In this document: positions 1-8,012 of the stretch, in pieces | Layout: each line of letters begins with the position of its first letter | How positions within the stretch are numbered: position 1 is the first letter of the stretch | Assembly (NCBI GenBank): GCA_009780485.1 | Contig: WQZZ01000010.1 | Coordinates: 1-34,476, forward strand | Direction of reading: 5' to 3' | From: Defluviitaleaceae bacterium | GTDB lineage: Bacteria > Bacillota > Clostridia > Lachnospirales > WRAX01 | DNA length: 34,476 nt | Made by a program: the position numbers and the translations under genes | Notes under the pieces: model-generated | The model's database searches: none | Told to the model about the DNA's origin: nothing | The model's input: the letters and a program-made list of their open reading frames with translations, nothing else

Positions 1-228
1 CTCTGTTATGGCTTCACGATACTGCTCACGTGTCTCGTCCATTTTGCGTAAATATGTTAAACGCTCTGCCAGCTCACGTAGCACTTGGTCGTCCAGCTCC
101 CCCGTCACCTCTTTGCGGTAACGGGCGATGAAAGGTATCGTGTTCCCCTCGTCAATCAAAGCGATTGTGGCAACCAAATGCCCTTCTTTAATACCGAATT
201 CTTCCTGTAAAATTTTTGTAATGTTCAT
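1..228 (-). CDS. tex: Tex, RNA-binding transcription accessory protein (N-terminal part, cut by window edge)
   Basis: The minus strand reads 76 codons from an ATG at 228 to the window edge with no stop. It is absent from the ORF track because its 3' end lies outside. The product begins MNITKILQEEFGIK and contains IPFIARYRKEVTGELDD, the hallmark N-terminal block of Tex/YhgF proteins. These are about 720-residue cytoplasmic RNA-binding proteins with a Tex N-domain, a YqgF-like domain, HhH motifs and a C-terminal S1 domain; only the first tenth is visible here. A Shine-Dalgarno GGAGAAAG lies just upstream of the ATG. It follows the antitoxin gene by 22 bases and is probably the last visible gene of the minus-strand run from miaB. 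Confidence 0.9.
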   Translation of the reverse strand, partial: MNITKILQEEFGIKEGHLVATIALIDEGNTIPFIARYRKEVTGELDDQVLRELAERLTYLRKMDETREQYREAITE

Positions 229-250
229 TCAGCTTTCTCCTTGCTTGTAT

Positions 251-460
251 TTAGTTCCAGTCTATATTATCCCAGCTACCTGTATTTCCGTCCAATATCT
301 CTTGTTCACCAATTTTGATATAATGCAAATCTTCTTCCGTGGCAACATTATCTGGTGGCAAAAACTTCCGCATTACGGTTAAAACCACAATTTGCTCTTG
401 CTCATTTAGGTATTCTGCAAGACGATTTGCTGTTTCTCTGATTTCTGATGCTACTCCCAT
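251..460 (-). CDS. Small antitoxin-like protein, partner of the broken RelE-type toxin
   Basis: This 69-residue acidic protein (MGVASEIRETANRLAEYL...) has a predicted N-terminal helix, a central EQEQIVVLTVMRKFLPPD segment and an acidic tail ending DNIDWN. The layout resembles the short antitoxins that accompany RelE/ParE-type toxins in Clostridia: a helical dimerising part, then a disordered acidic tail that wraps the toxin. It starts 7 bases after the remnant toxin frame ends, with GGGAG upstream of the ATG, so the pair would be co-transcribed in toxin-then-antitoxin order. The call rests on size, composition and position, since I recognise no diagnostic motif. The antitoxin frame is intact while the toxin frame is not. 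Confidence 0.5.
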   Translation of the reverse strand: MGVASEIRETANRLAEYLNEQEQIVVLTVMRKFLPPDNVATEEDLHYIKIGEQEILDGNTGSWDNIDWN

Positions 461-466
461 ATATTG

Positions 467-668
467 TCACACTCCCTTATATACGTCCCCTCTCGGAATT
501 ATGCGAAATAAGAATATTTGATGCTCTGACAGCCATCTTTGGTTTAATATCCCCTTCAGGTATACCTAAAATTCCATCCCTTATCCTTATTTTAGTGTTT
601 TTATCCAATTTTTGCAAGTATTTTTCTGCTTGCTTGGATGGTATTGGTGGCAATTCTTGTTTTTTCAA
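467..668 (-). pseudogene. RelE/ParE-type toxin, internally deleted and frameshifted
   Basis: The frame opened by TTG at 668 (SD AAGGAG) gives a typical RelE-fold start: KQAEKYLQKLDKNTKIRIRDGI...PEGDIKP. It then turns into non-family sequence (KMAVRASN...) and stops at 477. The expected end of the family, RIIPRGDVYKGV, is present in the +1 frame and runs to a TGA at 467. The roughly 30 residues that should lie between GDIKP and RGDVYK, which form the central beta-strands including the usual catalytic or RNA-contact positions, are missing. I read this as an internal deletion with a frame change that kills a ribosome-dependent RNase-type toxin. The gene sits 21 bases after gpmI. The family assignment is by recognition of the flanking blocks only. 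Confidence 0.6.
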
Positions 669-689
669 TAGTTCATCTCCTTGGACACG

Positions 690-2234
690 TCAAATCATAG
701 ATTGTTCCCAATTCGGGTGGGGTGGCAGATTTAGCAGAGTGGCAATTGTAGATGCAACATTTGCAACGCCGTAGTTATCGTCCTGCTTTATACGGATTTC
801 GTCGTCGCTGTATATGATAAACGGGACAGGGTTTAGAGTATGTGCGGTTTTTGGCGTTTTGCCGTCACTCTCCAACATTTCGTCGGCATTGCCATGGTCT
901 GCCGTCACAATAAGGATTGCACCTGCTTCTTTTGTGGCTTCCATAATCCGCCCGATTGCCAAATCCACAGCAGACACTGAAATGATGGCAGATTGAAGAT
1001 TGCCCGTATGCCCCACCATGTCCCCATTGGGCATATTAGCACGGATTAAGCCATACTCCCCAGTGCCAATCGCAGCAATAACTTGGTCGGCAATCTCAGC
1101 AGACTTCATCCACGGGCGTTGCTCGAATGGCAAAATGTCGCTATTTATCTCAACCCAATCCTCCAGCTTAGGGTCAGGTTTTTCCATACGGTTGCCATTC
1201 CAAAAGTATGTCATATGCCCGTATTTCTGGGTTTCTGACACAGCAAATTGACGCACACCATTAGCCACAAGCAAATCTGTAAGCGTGTTTTGTATATTAG
1301 GTGGGTGGGTTAAAAAATTCTGTGGCAAATTATTGTCCCCATCATATTGCAACATACCCGCAAAATAGACTTTCGGCACAACACCACGGTCAAACTTATT
1401 AAAATATGGCAAATCAAAGGCTTGGCTAAGTTCTATGGCACGGTCACCACGGAAGTTTATCAAACAAACGCTGTCACCATCAGCAATTTTGCCTATAGGC
1501 TCACCATTTTCAGCAATGACAAAGGGTGGCAAGTCTTGGTCAATAATGTCGGGCTTGGCTTCACGGGCAACAGTTATCGCTTCACTAGCAGAGCCAAATT
1601 GCGTGCCAATGCCATGTACATGAACATTCCAGCCCTCTTCTACCATGCCCCAATTCGCTCCGTACCTGTCCATGGTAATCCGCTGTCGCCCGCCACCTGA
1701 CGCAATCCGTGCATCAAACCTAGCAGAATTAAGCTCCGCCAGCACAAGCTCCAATTTGGCAACATATTCAATGGCAGACTGTGCCGCCACATCCCGCCCG
1801 TCAAGCAAGATATGTATACGCACCCGCCTAACCCCGTCATCATAGGCTTTGCGAACCAAAGCAATCAAATGCTCAATATTAGCATGAACCTTGCCGTCTG
1901 ACAAAAGCCCAATAAAATGCAGAGTATCACCCGCAACTAAATTTTTCCAAACGGGCGTGTCAAACATACGCCTACTGGCAATGGCTTCATCAACAAGCTT
2001 TGCCCCCTGTGCGTAAATTTGCCCGCAACCAAGGGCATTATGCCCCACCTCAGAATTGCCCATGTCCCCATCATCAGGCAACCCAACCGCTGTTCCATGG
2101 GCTTTAATTTTAACCCACGGATGATACTGCATCAAATAATCCAAATTAGGGGTATGTGCCGCCAAAACCGCATTGCCCTCGGTTTTGTCCGACAAAGCAA
2201 CCCCGTCCATAACAATCAAAACAACTGGTTTCAT
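690..2234 (-). CDS. gpmI: 2,3-bisphosphoglycerate-independent phosphoglycerate mutase
   Basis: This 514-residue enzyme interconverts 3- and 2-phosphoglycerate in glycolysis, in the cytoplasm, using two Mn ions. The N-terminus VVLIVMDGVALSD carries the first metal-binding Asp of the alkaline-phosphatase superfamily. DMGNSEVGHNALG holds the phosphoserine nucleophile at about Ser61. ILLDGRD, INFRGDRA and VTADHGNADEM are the other family blocks in the expected order. The length is normal (505-515). It starts 10 bases after miaA ends, so it is almost certainly in the same transcript. A glycolytic gene downstream of tRNA-modification and repair genes is unusual but gives no reason to doubt the call. 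Confidence 0.97.
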   Translation of the reverse strand: MKPVVLIVMDGVALSDKTEGNAVLAAHTPNLDYLMQYHPWVKIKAHGTAVGLPDDGDMGNSEVGHNALGCGQIYAQGAKLVDEAIASRRMFDTPVWKNLVAGDTLHFIGLLSDGKVHANIEHLIALVRKAYDDGVRRVRIHILLDGRDVAAQSAIEYVAKLELVLAELNSARFDARIASGGGRQRITMDRYGANWGMVEEGWNVHVHGIGTQFGSASEAITVAREAKPDIIDQDLPPFVIAENGEPIGKIADGDSVCLINFRGDRAIELSQAFDLPYFNKFDRGVVPKVYFAGMLQYDGDNNLPQNFLTHPPNIQNTLTDLLVANGVRQFAVSETQKYGHMTYFWNGNRMEKPDPKLEDWVEINSDILPFEQRPWMKSAEIADQVIAAIGTGEYGLIRANMPNGDMVGHTGNLQSAIISVSAVDLAIGRIMEATKEAGAILIVTADHGNADEMLESDGKTPKTAHTLNPVPFIIYSDDEIRIKQDDNYGVANVASTIATLLNLPPHPNWEQSMI

Positions 2235-2244
2235 AATATCCCCT

Positions 2245-3159
2245 CTATATAATACGTCTTTGTATTTCCTCGGCTATATGGGCGAAATTCTGGTAGCTGT
2301 CCACATCCAGCCATTGTGCTTGAGGCATTTGGTGCTTAAACCATGTAATTTGACGCTTGGCAAACCGTCTTGTGCCTTGTTTTATGGCATGTACAGCTTC
2401 ATCCAGAGTGGTCTTGCCATCCAGATACGGCACAATTTCCTTGTAACCCAAGCCCTGCATGGACACCAAAGCAGGGTCATAGCGTTTAAGTAGATGGCTA
2501 ACTTCACCCACCAACCCATTTTCTACCATGTCATCAACACGGCGGTTTATGCGGTCATACAGCCTATCACGGTGGGCGTTAAGGATGAAAATTTTAGCAT
2601 CATAAGCGGGAGGTTTTGCACGCTGGTCTTGGTTGTGGTCGCTGATACGCTGTCCTGTCACATGGTAAAATTCCAACGCACGCATTACCCGCTTAATGTT
2701 GTTTTTGTCCAATTGCTCCGCTGACTTTGGGTCACGGTATGTCAGCATGGCAAAGAGCTGGTCTGCATCCAACATTTGTAGCTTCCGCCTATATTCGGGG
2801 TCGGGGTCGGCTTTTTGGTCAAAGTCCACATCATGAAGAATTGCATTGATATAAAAACCAGTACCGCCACAAATTATGGGTGTACAATCACGTCGTATAA
2901 TTTGTGCAATAAGCTCCTTAGCTCTTGCTTTGAAAATGGCTACATTGTAGGGTTTATCGGGGGTCAGCTCGTCAATTAAATGATGAGGGATACCTCCCAT
3001 CTCTTTATGTGACATTTTAGCCGTTCCCACATCCATACCCTGATAAATCTGCATAGAATCTGCTGAAATAATTTCGCCGTTAAGAAGGTGAGCAAGTGCC
3101 ACTGCCGTCCCGCTTTTGCCAGTGGCAGTAGGGCCACCAATTATTATGATTTTATTGAT
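2245..3159 (-). CDS. miaA: tRNA dimethylallyltransferase, apparently with an AUC start codon
   Basis: MiaA transfers dimethylallyl from DMAPP to N6 of A37 in tRNAs reading UNN codons. MiaB, encoded upstream in the same run, then methylthiolates the product. The ORF track starts at a GTG at 3102, but the essential P-loop GGPTATGKS lies upstream in the same frame, so that start is too late. Between the preceding in-frame TGA and the P-loop there is no ATG, GTG or TTG. The best candidate is ATC at 3159, eight bases after a perfect AGGAGG, giving INKIIIIGG-P-loop and 304 residues, the normal family length. The start overlaps the mutS end by 16 bases. NGEIISADSMQIYQGMDVGT and the GGTGFYI block confirm the family. 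Confidence 0.9.
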   Translation of the reverse strand: MNKIIIIGGPTATGKSGTAVALAHLLNGEIISADSMQIYQGMDVGTAKMSHKEMGGIPHHLIDELTPDKPYNVAIFKARAKELIAQIIRRDCTPIICGGTGFYINAILHDVDFDQKADPDPEYRRKLQMLDADQLFAMLTYRDPKSAEQLDKNNIKRVMRALEFYHVTGQRISDHNQDQRAKPPAYDAKIFILNAHRDRLYDRINRRVDDMVENGLVGEVSHLLKRYDPALVSMQGLGYKEIVPYLDGKTTLDEAVHAIKQGTRRFAKRQITWFKHQMPQAQWLDVDSYQNFAHIAEEIQRRII

Positions 3160-5639
3160 GCTCTCGCCCTCCTTTCCATGGCTTCAATTTCTCGGATGGA
3201 TAATACTTCGCCAGAGCTTTCCTCCAAACGAAGGCGAATTTGTTTCATAACTTCTTTTGTAACACAGTAATCCAAACGCTGCTCTTTTGAGAGGGTTTCT
3301 TCATCATAAACCCCGCCACGTATATCAATTTTATCCAAAACTTGACGGGAGCGTTCAACTACAGATTGTGGCAGACCCGCCATTTTCGCCACATTAATAC
3401 CATGGCTTTTGTCCGTACCACCTTCTACAACTTTCCATAAAAACTTGATGTTTTCGCCAACTTCTCTAACAGCCATGGAGAGGTTAAATGCCCCAGCAAT
3501 TTTGCCTTCGGTGGCGGTAAGCTCGTGGTAATGGGTGGCGAAAAGGGTTTTTGAGCCAATTTCCTCGGCAATATGTTCAAGCACTGCCGTTGCAATTGCC
3601 AAACCGTCAGTCGTGCCTGTGCCACGCCCAACCTCGTCTAGCAAAATTAGGCTATTTGCAGTGGCGTTGCCAATAATATGGGCAACCTCTGCCATTTCCA
3701 CCATAAAAGTGGACTGACCACGACTTAAATCATCCGCAGCCCCCACACGGGTGAAAATTTGGTCGCAAATGGCTAAATTCGCACTGTCAGCAGGGACAAA
3801 GCTACCCATTTGTGCCATAATTTGGATTAGGGCAGTTTGTCGCATATATGTAGACTTGCCCGCCATGTTTGGACCTGTAATAACGGCAATTTTTCGCTGG
3901 TCGTCCATGTTGAGGTTGTTGGGTACAAAACCATTAAAAAGCCGTTCGATTACTGGATGACGACCACTCTCTATTTGGGTGACACCTCGGGTATTTAACT
4001 TCGGAGCAACATAATCGTGCTTGACGGCAATTTGTCCAAGGGATTGTAAAGCGTCCATATTTGCGATAATATGAGCCGTTGCCTGTATACGTGATGCTTT
4101 GTCAGCTAAATCATTGCGAAGCTGGGTAAACAAGACTTCCTCCAAGTCAGCAACCTCTTGGGTTAAAGTCAAGATTTTTGTTTCTAACTGTTTAAGTGGC
4201 TCACTGGTGTAACGCTGGTGGTTGGCAAGGGTTTGGCGTGGCGTGTAGTCCTCTGGCACTTTGTCTTTACCGCTATTTGCAACCTCGATATAGTAGCCAA
4301 AAACCTTGTTTTGTGCCACCTTTAACCCCTTGATGCCAGTTCGATTACGTTCTACCTGCTGATATTCGTCCACTTCCACAAGTATACTTGCCAACTGGCT
4401 GCGTAATCCATCCAACTCTTGGTTAAATCCATCAGCAAAAACCTTGTCAGCATCAACAGAAATGGCATTTTTGACACTTTCATAAACATCGGACAATCTA
4501 TCCATTTCAACTGCAAAATATGTATTCATGCTGGACGTAAAATCATCAGGCAAACCTTGGATTGCCGTCAATGACTTTTCTAGCAACAACACATCCCTAG
4601 GCAAAACCCGATTGTAAGTAATTTTGGCACAAAATCTCTCTAAGTCACCAATTTCAGATAACTTTTTACGCACTTGCTCCCGTAAGGTTTTGTTTTCGGC
4701 ATATTCTGCCACAGCCGACTGCCTTGTGTTAATATCATCAACACTAACCAACGGCGACATCGTCCATATTTTAAGCAAACGCCCGCCCATTGGGGTTTTG
4801 GTGGCATCCATAACCCACAACAAACTACCCTTTCTTTCACCAGCCAAGGTTTCAAAAAGCTCTAAATTACGCCGTGCAAAGCGGTCGATGGACATATATG
4901 TGGCAGAGCTATATAAGTTAAGCTTGGCAATATGCGAAAGGTTGTTTTGTTGGGTTTCTCTCAGATATTCCAACAAAGCACCCGACGCAGACAAAGCAGG
5001 ACGAGGAATTGCACCGAAGCTTTGAAGTCGCCCTTCTCCAAAATGGTATATCAATCGCTCATGGGCAGCGGTGTGCATAAAAGCCCAGAAATGATAACTT
5101 TTGGCAGGCATATCAAAGTCGCTAGGGTCAAAACCATCACCAATAATAAGCTCAACAGGTGCAATTTTAACAATTTCATCCAATAATTTATCACGTGTAG
5201 GAAATGTGGTTGCATAAAAATCCCCCGTGGAGACATCGGCATAAGCCAATCCAAAACCCGAATTATCAGAATGTATGGCAGCTATGTAATTAGCATCACC
5301 TTCGTCAGCAAAAATTGTGCCAGCTGTGTAAACACGCACAACCTGACGCTTCATAATGCCGTTTTCAGTTTCGCTGGTCTGCTCGCATAAAGCCACACGA
5401 TGCCCAAGCTCTACCAACTTACGTATATACCCCTCAGCAGAATGATATGGAACCCCACACATAGGGGCTTTCCCCTGCCCTGTGTCCCGCTGGGTAAGGT
5501 GCAAACCAAGGGCATCCGCCACCGTTTGGGCATCATCAAAAAACAGCTCATAAAAATCACCAAGCCGAAAAAATACCAAGGCATCCCTATGAACTTCCTT
5601 AATTTTAAGGTATTGCAACATCATAGGCGACCATTTCAT
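3144..5639 (-). CDS. mutS: DNA mismatch repair protein MutS
   Basis: This 831-residue protein recognises mismatches and small loops as a dimer and signals through ATP. The N-terminal mismatch-binding domain starts MKWSPMMLQYLKIKEVH...FFRLGDFYELFF, containing the Phe-x-Glu type reading motif. The core, lever and clamp regions follow, then the ATPase: Walker A GPNMAGKSTYMRQ at about residue 590, the STFMVEM block, Walker B LILLDEVGRGT near residue 666 and the FATHYHELT switch. The extreme C-terminus is short, so this version is slightly smaller than the usual 850-880. The start codon overlaps the end of the upstream ylbF-like gene (ATGA). No mutL follows it; miaA is next. Confidence 0.97.
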   Translation of the reverse strand: MKWSPMMLQYLKIKEVHRDALVFFRLGDFYELFFDDAQTVADALGLHLTQRDTGQGKAPMCGVPYHSAEGYIRKLVELGHRVALCEQTSETENGIMKRQVVRVYTAGTIFADEGDANYIAAIHSDNSGFGLAYADVSTGDFYATTFPTRDKLLDEIVKIAPVELIIGDGFDPSDFDMPAKSYHFWAFMHTAAHERLIYHFGEGRLQSFGAIPRPALSASGALLEYLRETQQNNLSHIAKLNLYSSATYMSIDRFARRNLELFETLAGERKGSLLWVMDATKTPMGGRLLKIWTMSPLVSVDDINTRQSAVAEYAENKTLREQVRKKLSEIGDLERFCAKITYNRVLPRDVLLLEKSLTAIQGLPDDFTSSMNTYFAVEMDRLSDVYESVKNAISVDADKVFADGFNQELDGLRSQLASILVEVDEYQQVERNRTGIKGLKVAQNKVFGYYIEVANSGKDKVPEDYTPRQTLANHQRYTSEPLKQLETKILTLTQEVADLEEVLFTQLRNDLADKASRIQATAHIIANMDALQSLGQIAVKHDYVAPKLNTRGVTQIESGRHPVIERLFNGFVPNNLNMDDQRKIAVITGPNMAGKSTYMRQTALIQIMAQMGSFVPADSANLAICDQIFTRVGAADDLSRGQSTFMVEMAEVAHIIGNATANSLILLDEVGRGTGTTDGLAIATAVLEHIAEEIGSKTLFATHYHELTATEGKIAGAFNLSMAVREVGENIKFLWKVVEGGTDKSHGINVAKMAGLPQSVVERSRQVLDKIDIRGGVYDEETLSKEQRLDYCVTKEVMKQIRLRLEESSGEVLSIREIEAMERRARASIKS

Positions 5640-5893
5640 CGTCTACCTCCGCAACACCCGCCACAACCGCCACCGCTAGGTGCTTCATCCACCCCAGTAA
5701 CAGTGCGTATCATGCCCACAACACTCTCAACCATAACTTGATATTCTGCCCTTGCCCTCAAAAACCGCTCTTGTGCCTGCCCGTCATCAGTATTTTCTTC
5801 GTATTCGGCAAAAGCGTGGGCGTAATCCTTAGAAATGTCAGAAACCAAAACTTCTTCCGCCAACATACGTGCCTTTTCTTGGTAAATTGTCAC
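5636..5893 (-). CDS. YlbF/YmcA-family small protein with a Gly/Cys-rich tail
   Basis: This 85-residue protein has an alpha-helical YlbF-type body (residues 1-65, EKARMLAEEVLVSDISKDY...FLRARAEYQVMV), followed by a linker and a C-terminal GGGCGGCCGGRR. YlbF-family proteins in Bacillus form a complex with YmcA and YaaT that promotes RNase Y-dependent RNA maturation, and they carry iron-sulfur clusters. The three cysteines of the tail could be ligands here, but that is inference. Both ends overlap neighbours: its ATG overlaps the miaB stop, and its stop overlaps the mutS start. Translation of the three is therefore likely coupled. The position between miaB and mutS is common in Clostridia. Confidence 0.8.
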   Translation of the reverse strand: MTIYQEKARMLAEEVLVSDISKDYAHAFAEYEENTDDGQAQERFLRARAEYQVMVESVVGMIRTVTGVDEAPSGGGCGGCCGGRR

Positions 5894-7251
5894 ACAATCT
5901 CTCCAGTCAAATAAAATGTTTTCGCTTCAATTATCTTTACATCAACCAACTGCCCTGCAAGCTCCGAACCGCCCGCAAAATGCACCAACGAATTATCGTC
6001 AGCACGACCGTGCAACAACCCGTCTTTGCCGACACCTTCCACCAACACCTCTAACACCTGCCCCAACTTCTCGGCAGAAAGCTCACCAGTTATGCGGTTA
6101 ACCTCATCCAAAAGACGATTAAAGCGGTCTTTTACAACACTTTCACAAACTTGGTCTTCCATATGGTCGGCAGGCGTGCCAAGCCTTCGGCTATAGATAA
6201 ACGTAAAGGCAGATGCAAAACGCCCATGTCGCACCACATCCAAGGTGTCCTCAAAATCCTCCTCGGTTTCCCCAGGAAAACCTACCATTATGTCAGTTGT
6301 CAATGATATGTTTGGTATTTCCGCTTTAACCTTGTCAATCAAATCCAGATACCATTTTTTAGTATGCTTGCGGTTCATATCATGCAAAAGCTTGTCAGAA
6401 CCAGCTTGGAATGGCAAATGCAGATAATTACAAACCTTAGGCAAATCCCTAATCGCTTCAATCACATCATCCGTCATATCCTTAGGGTGACTAGACATGA
6501 AACGTATACGGGCAATACCCTCAACCTCACTGACTTTATGCAACAATTCCGCAAAGCTAATATCCCCAGCATAACTATTCACATTCTGCCCCAAAAGCAT
6601 AATCTCACGAACGCCATCTTTTGCCAAAGCTTCAACTTCCGCCAAAATATCCTCTGGTCTACGACTTCGCTCCCGCCCTCGCACATAAGGCACAATGCAA
6701 AATGTACAAAAATTGTCACAACCATACATTATGTTTACCCCAGCTTTGAAAGGATATTCCCGCAGACTTGGCAAATCCTCCACAATCTCAGGTGCTTCTT
6801 GCCAAATGTCCACAATCATGCCTTTTGTTTCCATGCTGGTATGCAACAACTGAGGAAAGCGATAAATATTAAAAGTACCAAAAATCACATCAACATAAGG
6901 ATAAGAAGTCTTAATTTTTTCCACAACCATGTCTTGTTGCATCATGCAACCACACAGCACCAATTTTAAGTTACGGTTCTGCTCCTTACGCACCTTAAAA
7001 TTACCCAAATTACCATAAAGGCGGTTTTCTGCATTCTCCCGCACACAACAAGTATTAAAAATAACCAAGTCGGCAGCGTCCTCGTCCTCCGTCATGTCAA
7101 AACCCATTTCCACCAGCATCCCTGCCAACTTCTCAGAATCCCTAGCATTCATTTGGCAACCATAAGTCATAACCAATGCCTTTGGAGGCACGGGAAACCC
7201 ACGATTAACCTCTGCCATCTTTTCTATATAATAACTCGTCCACTTCTCCAT
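5890..7251 (-). CDS. miaB: tRNA-2-methylthio-N6-dimethylallyladenosine synthase MiaB
   Basis: This radical-SAM methylthiotransferase adds the 2-methylthio group to i6A37 of tRNA. The N-terminal MTTase domain starts at ALVMTYGCQMNARDSE and holds its three cluster cysteines in YGCQMN, NTCCVRENA and LCGCMMQ. The radical-SAM motif CDNFCTFC is near residue 175, followed by VPYVRGRERSR. A C-terminal TRAM domain spans about residues 385-450. The track ORF starts 24 codons earlier. I chose the ATG at 7251 because MEKWTSYYIEK matches family N-termini and GAAGGGG sits 8 bases upstream; the longer version would also run into the promoter. It heads the run that includes miaA, so both steps of ms2i6A synthesis are probably co-expressed. 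Confidence 0.96.
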   Translation of the reverse strand: MEKWTSYYIEKMAEVNRGFPVPPKALVMTYGCQMNARDSEKLAGMLVEMGFDMTEDEDAADLVIFNTCCVRENAENRLYGNLGNFKVRKEQNRNLKLVLCGCMMQQDMVVEKIKTSYPYVDVIFGTFNIYRFPQLLHTSMETKGMIVDIWQEAPEIVEDLPSLREYPFKAGVNIMYGCDNFCTFCIVPYVRGRERSRRPEDILAEVEALAKDGVREIMLLGQNVNSYAGDISFAELLHKVSEVEGIARIRFMSSHPKDMTDDVIEAIRDLPKVCNYLHLPFQAGSDKLLHDMNRKHTKKWYLDLIDKVKAEIPNISLTTDIMVGFPGETEEDFEDTLDVVRHGRFASAFTFIYSRRLGTPADHMEDQVCESVVKDRFNRLLDEVNRITGELSAEKLGQVLEVLVEGVGKDGLLHGRADDNSLVHFAGGSELAGQLVDVKIIEAKTFYLTGEIV

Positions 7252-7280
7252 AAAAACAACCCCTTCAAAACAATAAAACA

Positions 7281-7309
7281 AGTATACACTTTTTTGAAAA
7301 AAAATGCAA
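7281..7309 (-). promoter_or_regulatory. Probable sigma-A promoter of the miaB operon
   Basis: The minus strand reads TTGCAT, 17 bases, TATACT, ending about 30 bases upstream of the miaB start. It is back-to-back with the peroxiredoxin promoter; the two -35 elements are only about 7 bases apart. Confidence 0.6.
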
Positions 7310-7316
7310 GTTACTA

Positions 7317-7346
7317 TTGACAAATAAATCCGACATATGCTATAGT
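7317..7346 (+). promoter_or_regulatory. Probable sigma-A promoter of the selenoperoxiredoxin gene
   Basis: A perfect TTGACA, an 18-base spacer and TATAGT lie about 45 bases before the ATG. I do not see a clear PerR-box palindrome around it, so oxidative regulation cannot be claimed from sequence. Confidence 0.65.
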
Positions 7347-7391
7347 ATTACTAGGATTAAAAAATTCCAAACAAATGAGGAGGACTTTATT

Positions 7392-7967
7392 ATGATAATT
7401 GGCAAAAAAGTTGAACCTTTCACCCTGCAAGCCTTTGTGGATTGCGAGTTTAAGGAAATTACAGAGCGTAACTTAACGGGCAAATGGGCGGTGTTTTTCT
7501 TCTACCCCGCCGACTTCACCTTCGTCTGACCCACCGAATTAGAAGACCTGGCAGGTCTGTATGACGAATTCAAAAAGGCGGATTGTGAAGTTTACGCCAT
7601 CTCCACTGACACGCATTTTACCCACCGTGCCTGGTGGATGGCAAGCAAGGCAATCAAAAAAATAAAATTCCCTATGGTAGGCGACCCAGGGCATGAACTT
7701 TGCAACCAATTTGGCGTACTTATCCCAAAAGCAGGGCTTGCAATGCGTGCCACACTTATCATCAACCCCCAAGGCGAGGTTGAAGCCATGGAAATCGCAG
7801 GAAAAGGTATGGGCAGAAATGCCGCAGAACTTTTGCGTAGGGTGCAATCCGCCCGATTTATGGCAGCAAATCCAGATGTGGTTTGCCCCGCCAAATGGAA
7901 ACCAGGCGACGAGGGCATAAATGTCCGCCAAAGACTGTCAGAAAAAATCGACGAAGCAAGGCAATAA
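7392..7967 (+). CDS. ahpC: AhpC-type 2-Cys peroxiredoxin with peroxidatic selenocysteine (in-frame TGA)
   Basis: The track breaks this gene into two ORFs. Read through the TGA at 7527-7529, it is one 191-residue AhpC-type peroxiredoxin, exactly the family length. Residues 1-45 end in YPADFTFV, and the next codon, where the family has the peroxidatic Cys of FTFVCPTEL, is TGA. The frame resumes at once with PTELEDLAGLYDEF. The resolving cysteine is intact in VVCPAKW (Cys165), so the numbering matches classical AhpC Cys46/Cys165. The enzyme would reduce hydrogen peroxide and organic hydroperoxides in the cytoplasm. Start ATG 7392 follows GAGGAGG by 6 bases. A SECIS-like hairpin follows the TGA. 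Selenocysteine peroxiredoxins are known in some anaerobes (PrxU of Eubacterium acidaminophilum). No AhpF or selenocysteine machinery lies in the window. Confidence 0.88.
7536..7571 (+). promoter_or_regulatory. Candidate bacterial SECIS element
   Basis: Just after the TGA is a hairpin with upper stem AGACC/GGTCT (7544-7548 with 7554-7558) and loop TGGCA. A lower stem GAATT/AATTC (7536-7540 with 7567-7571) closes it. The apical loop begins 19 bases after the TGA and has a G in its second position. This fits the general bacterial SECIS rules (loop about 16-37 bases downstream, G early in the loop). The segment also contains GCAGGTCTG, reminiscent of the E. coli fdhF SECIS loop region. Confidence 0.65.
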
Positions 7968-7969
7968 AC

Positions 7970-8006
7970 AAAAAGCCCCTGTCAAATGACTTGACAGGGG
8001 CTTTTT
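7970..8006. terminator. Bidirectional rho-independent terminator
   Basis: AAAAAGCCCCTGTCAA and its exact reverse complement flank a 5-base loop, with an A-tract on one side and a T-tract on the other. It can terminate the peroxiredoxin transcript on the plus strand and the tRNA transcript on the minus strand. Confidence 0.92.
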
Positions 8007-8012
8007 ATTTAC

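Noticed and set aside
6364-6969. 201-aa plus-strand ORF
   Set aside because: Antisense shadow of miaB; no ribosome site, and the product is rich in His/Asn/Thr from reverse-read codons.
7527-7529. TGA in the peroxiredoxin as a nonsense mutation or a reassigned code
   Set aside because: The rest of the gene is undamaged and the TGA falls exactly on the peroxidatic Cys with a SECIS-like hairpin behind it. Other genes in the window end in TGA, so the code is standard.
7539-7931. 130-aa minus-strand ORF
   Set aside because: Antisense of the selenoperoxiredoxin; it appears only because the real gene is interrupted by TGA in the track.
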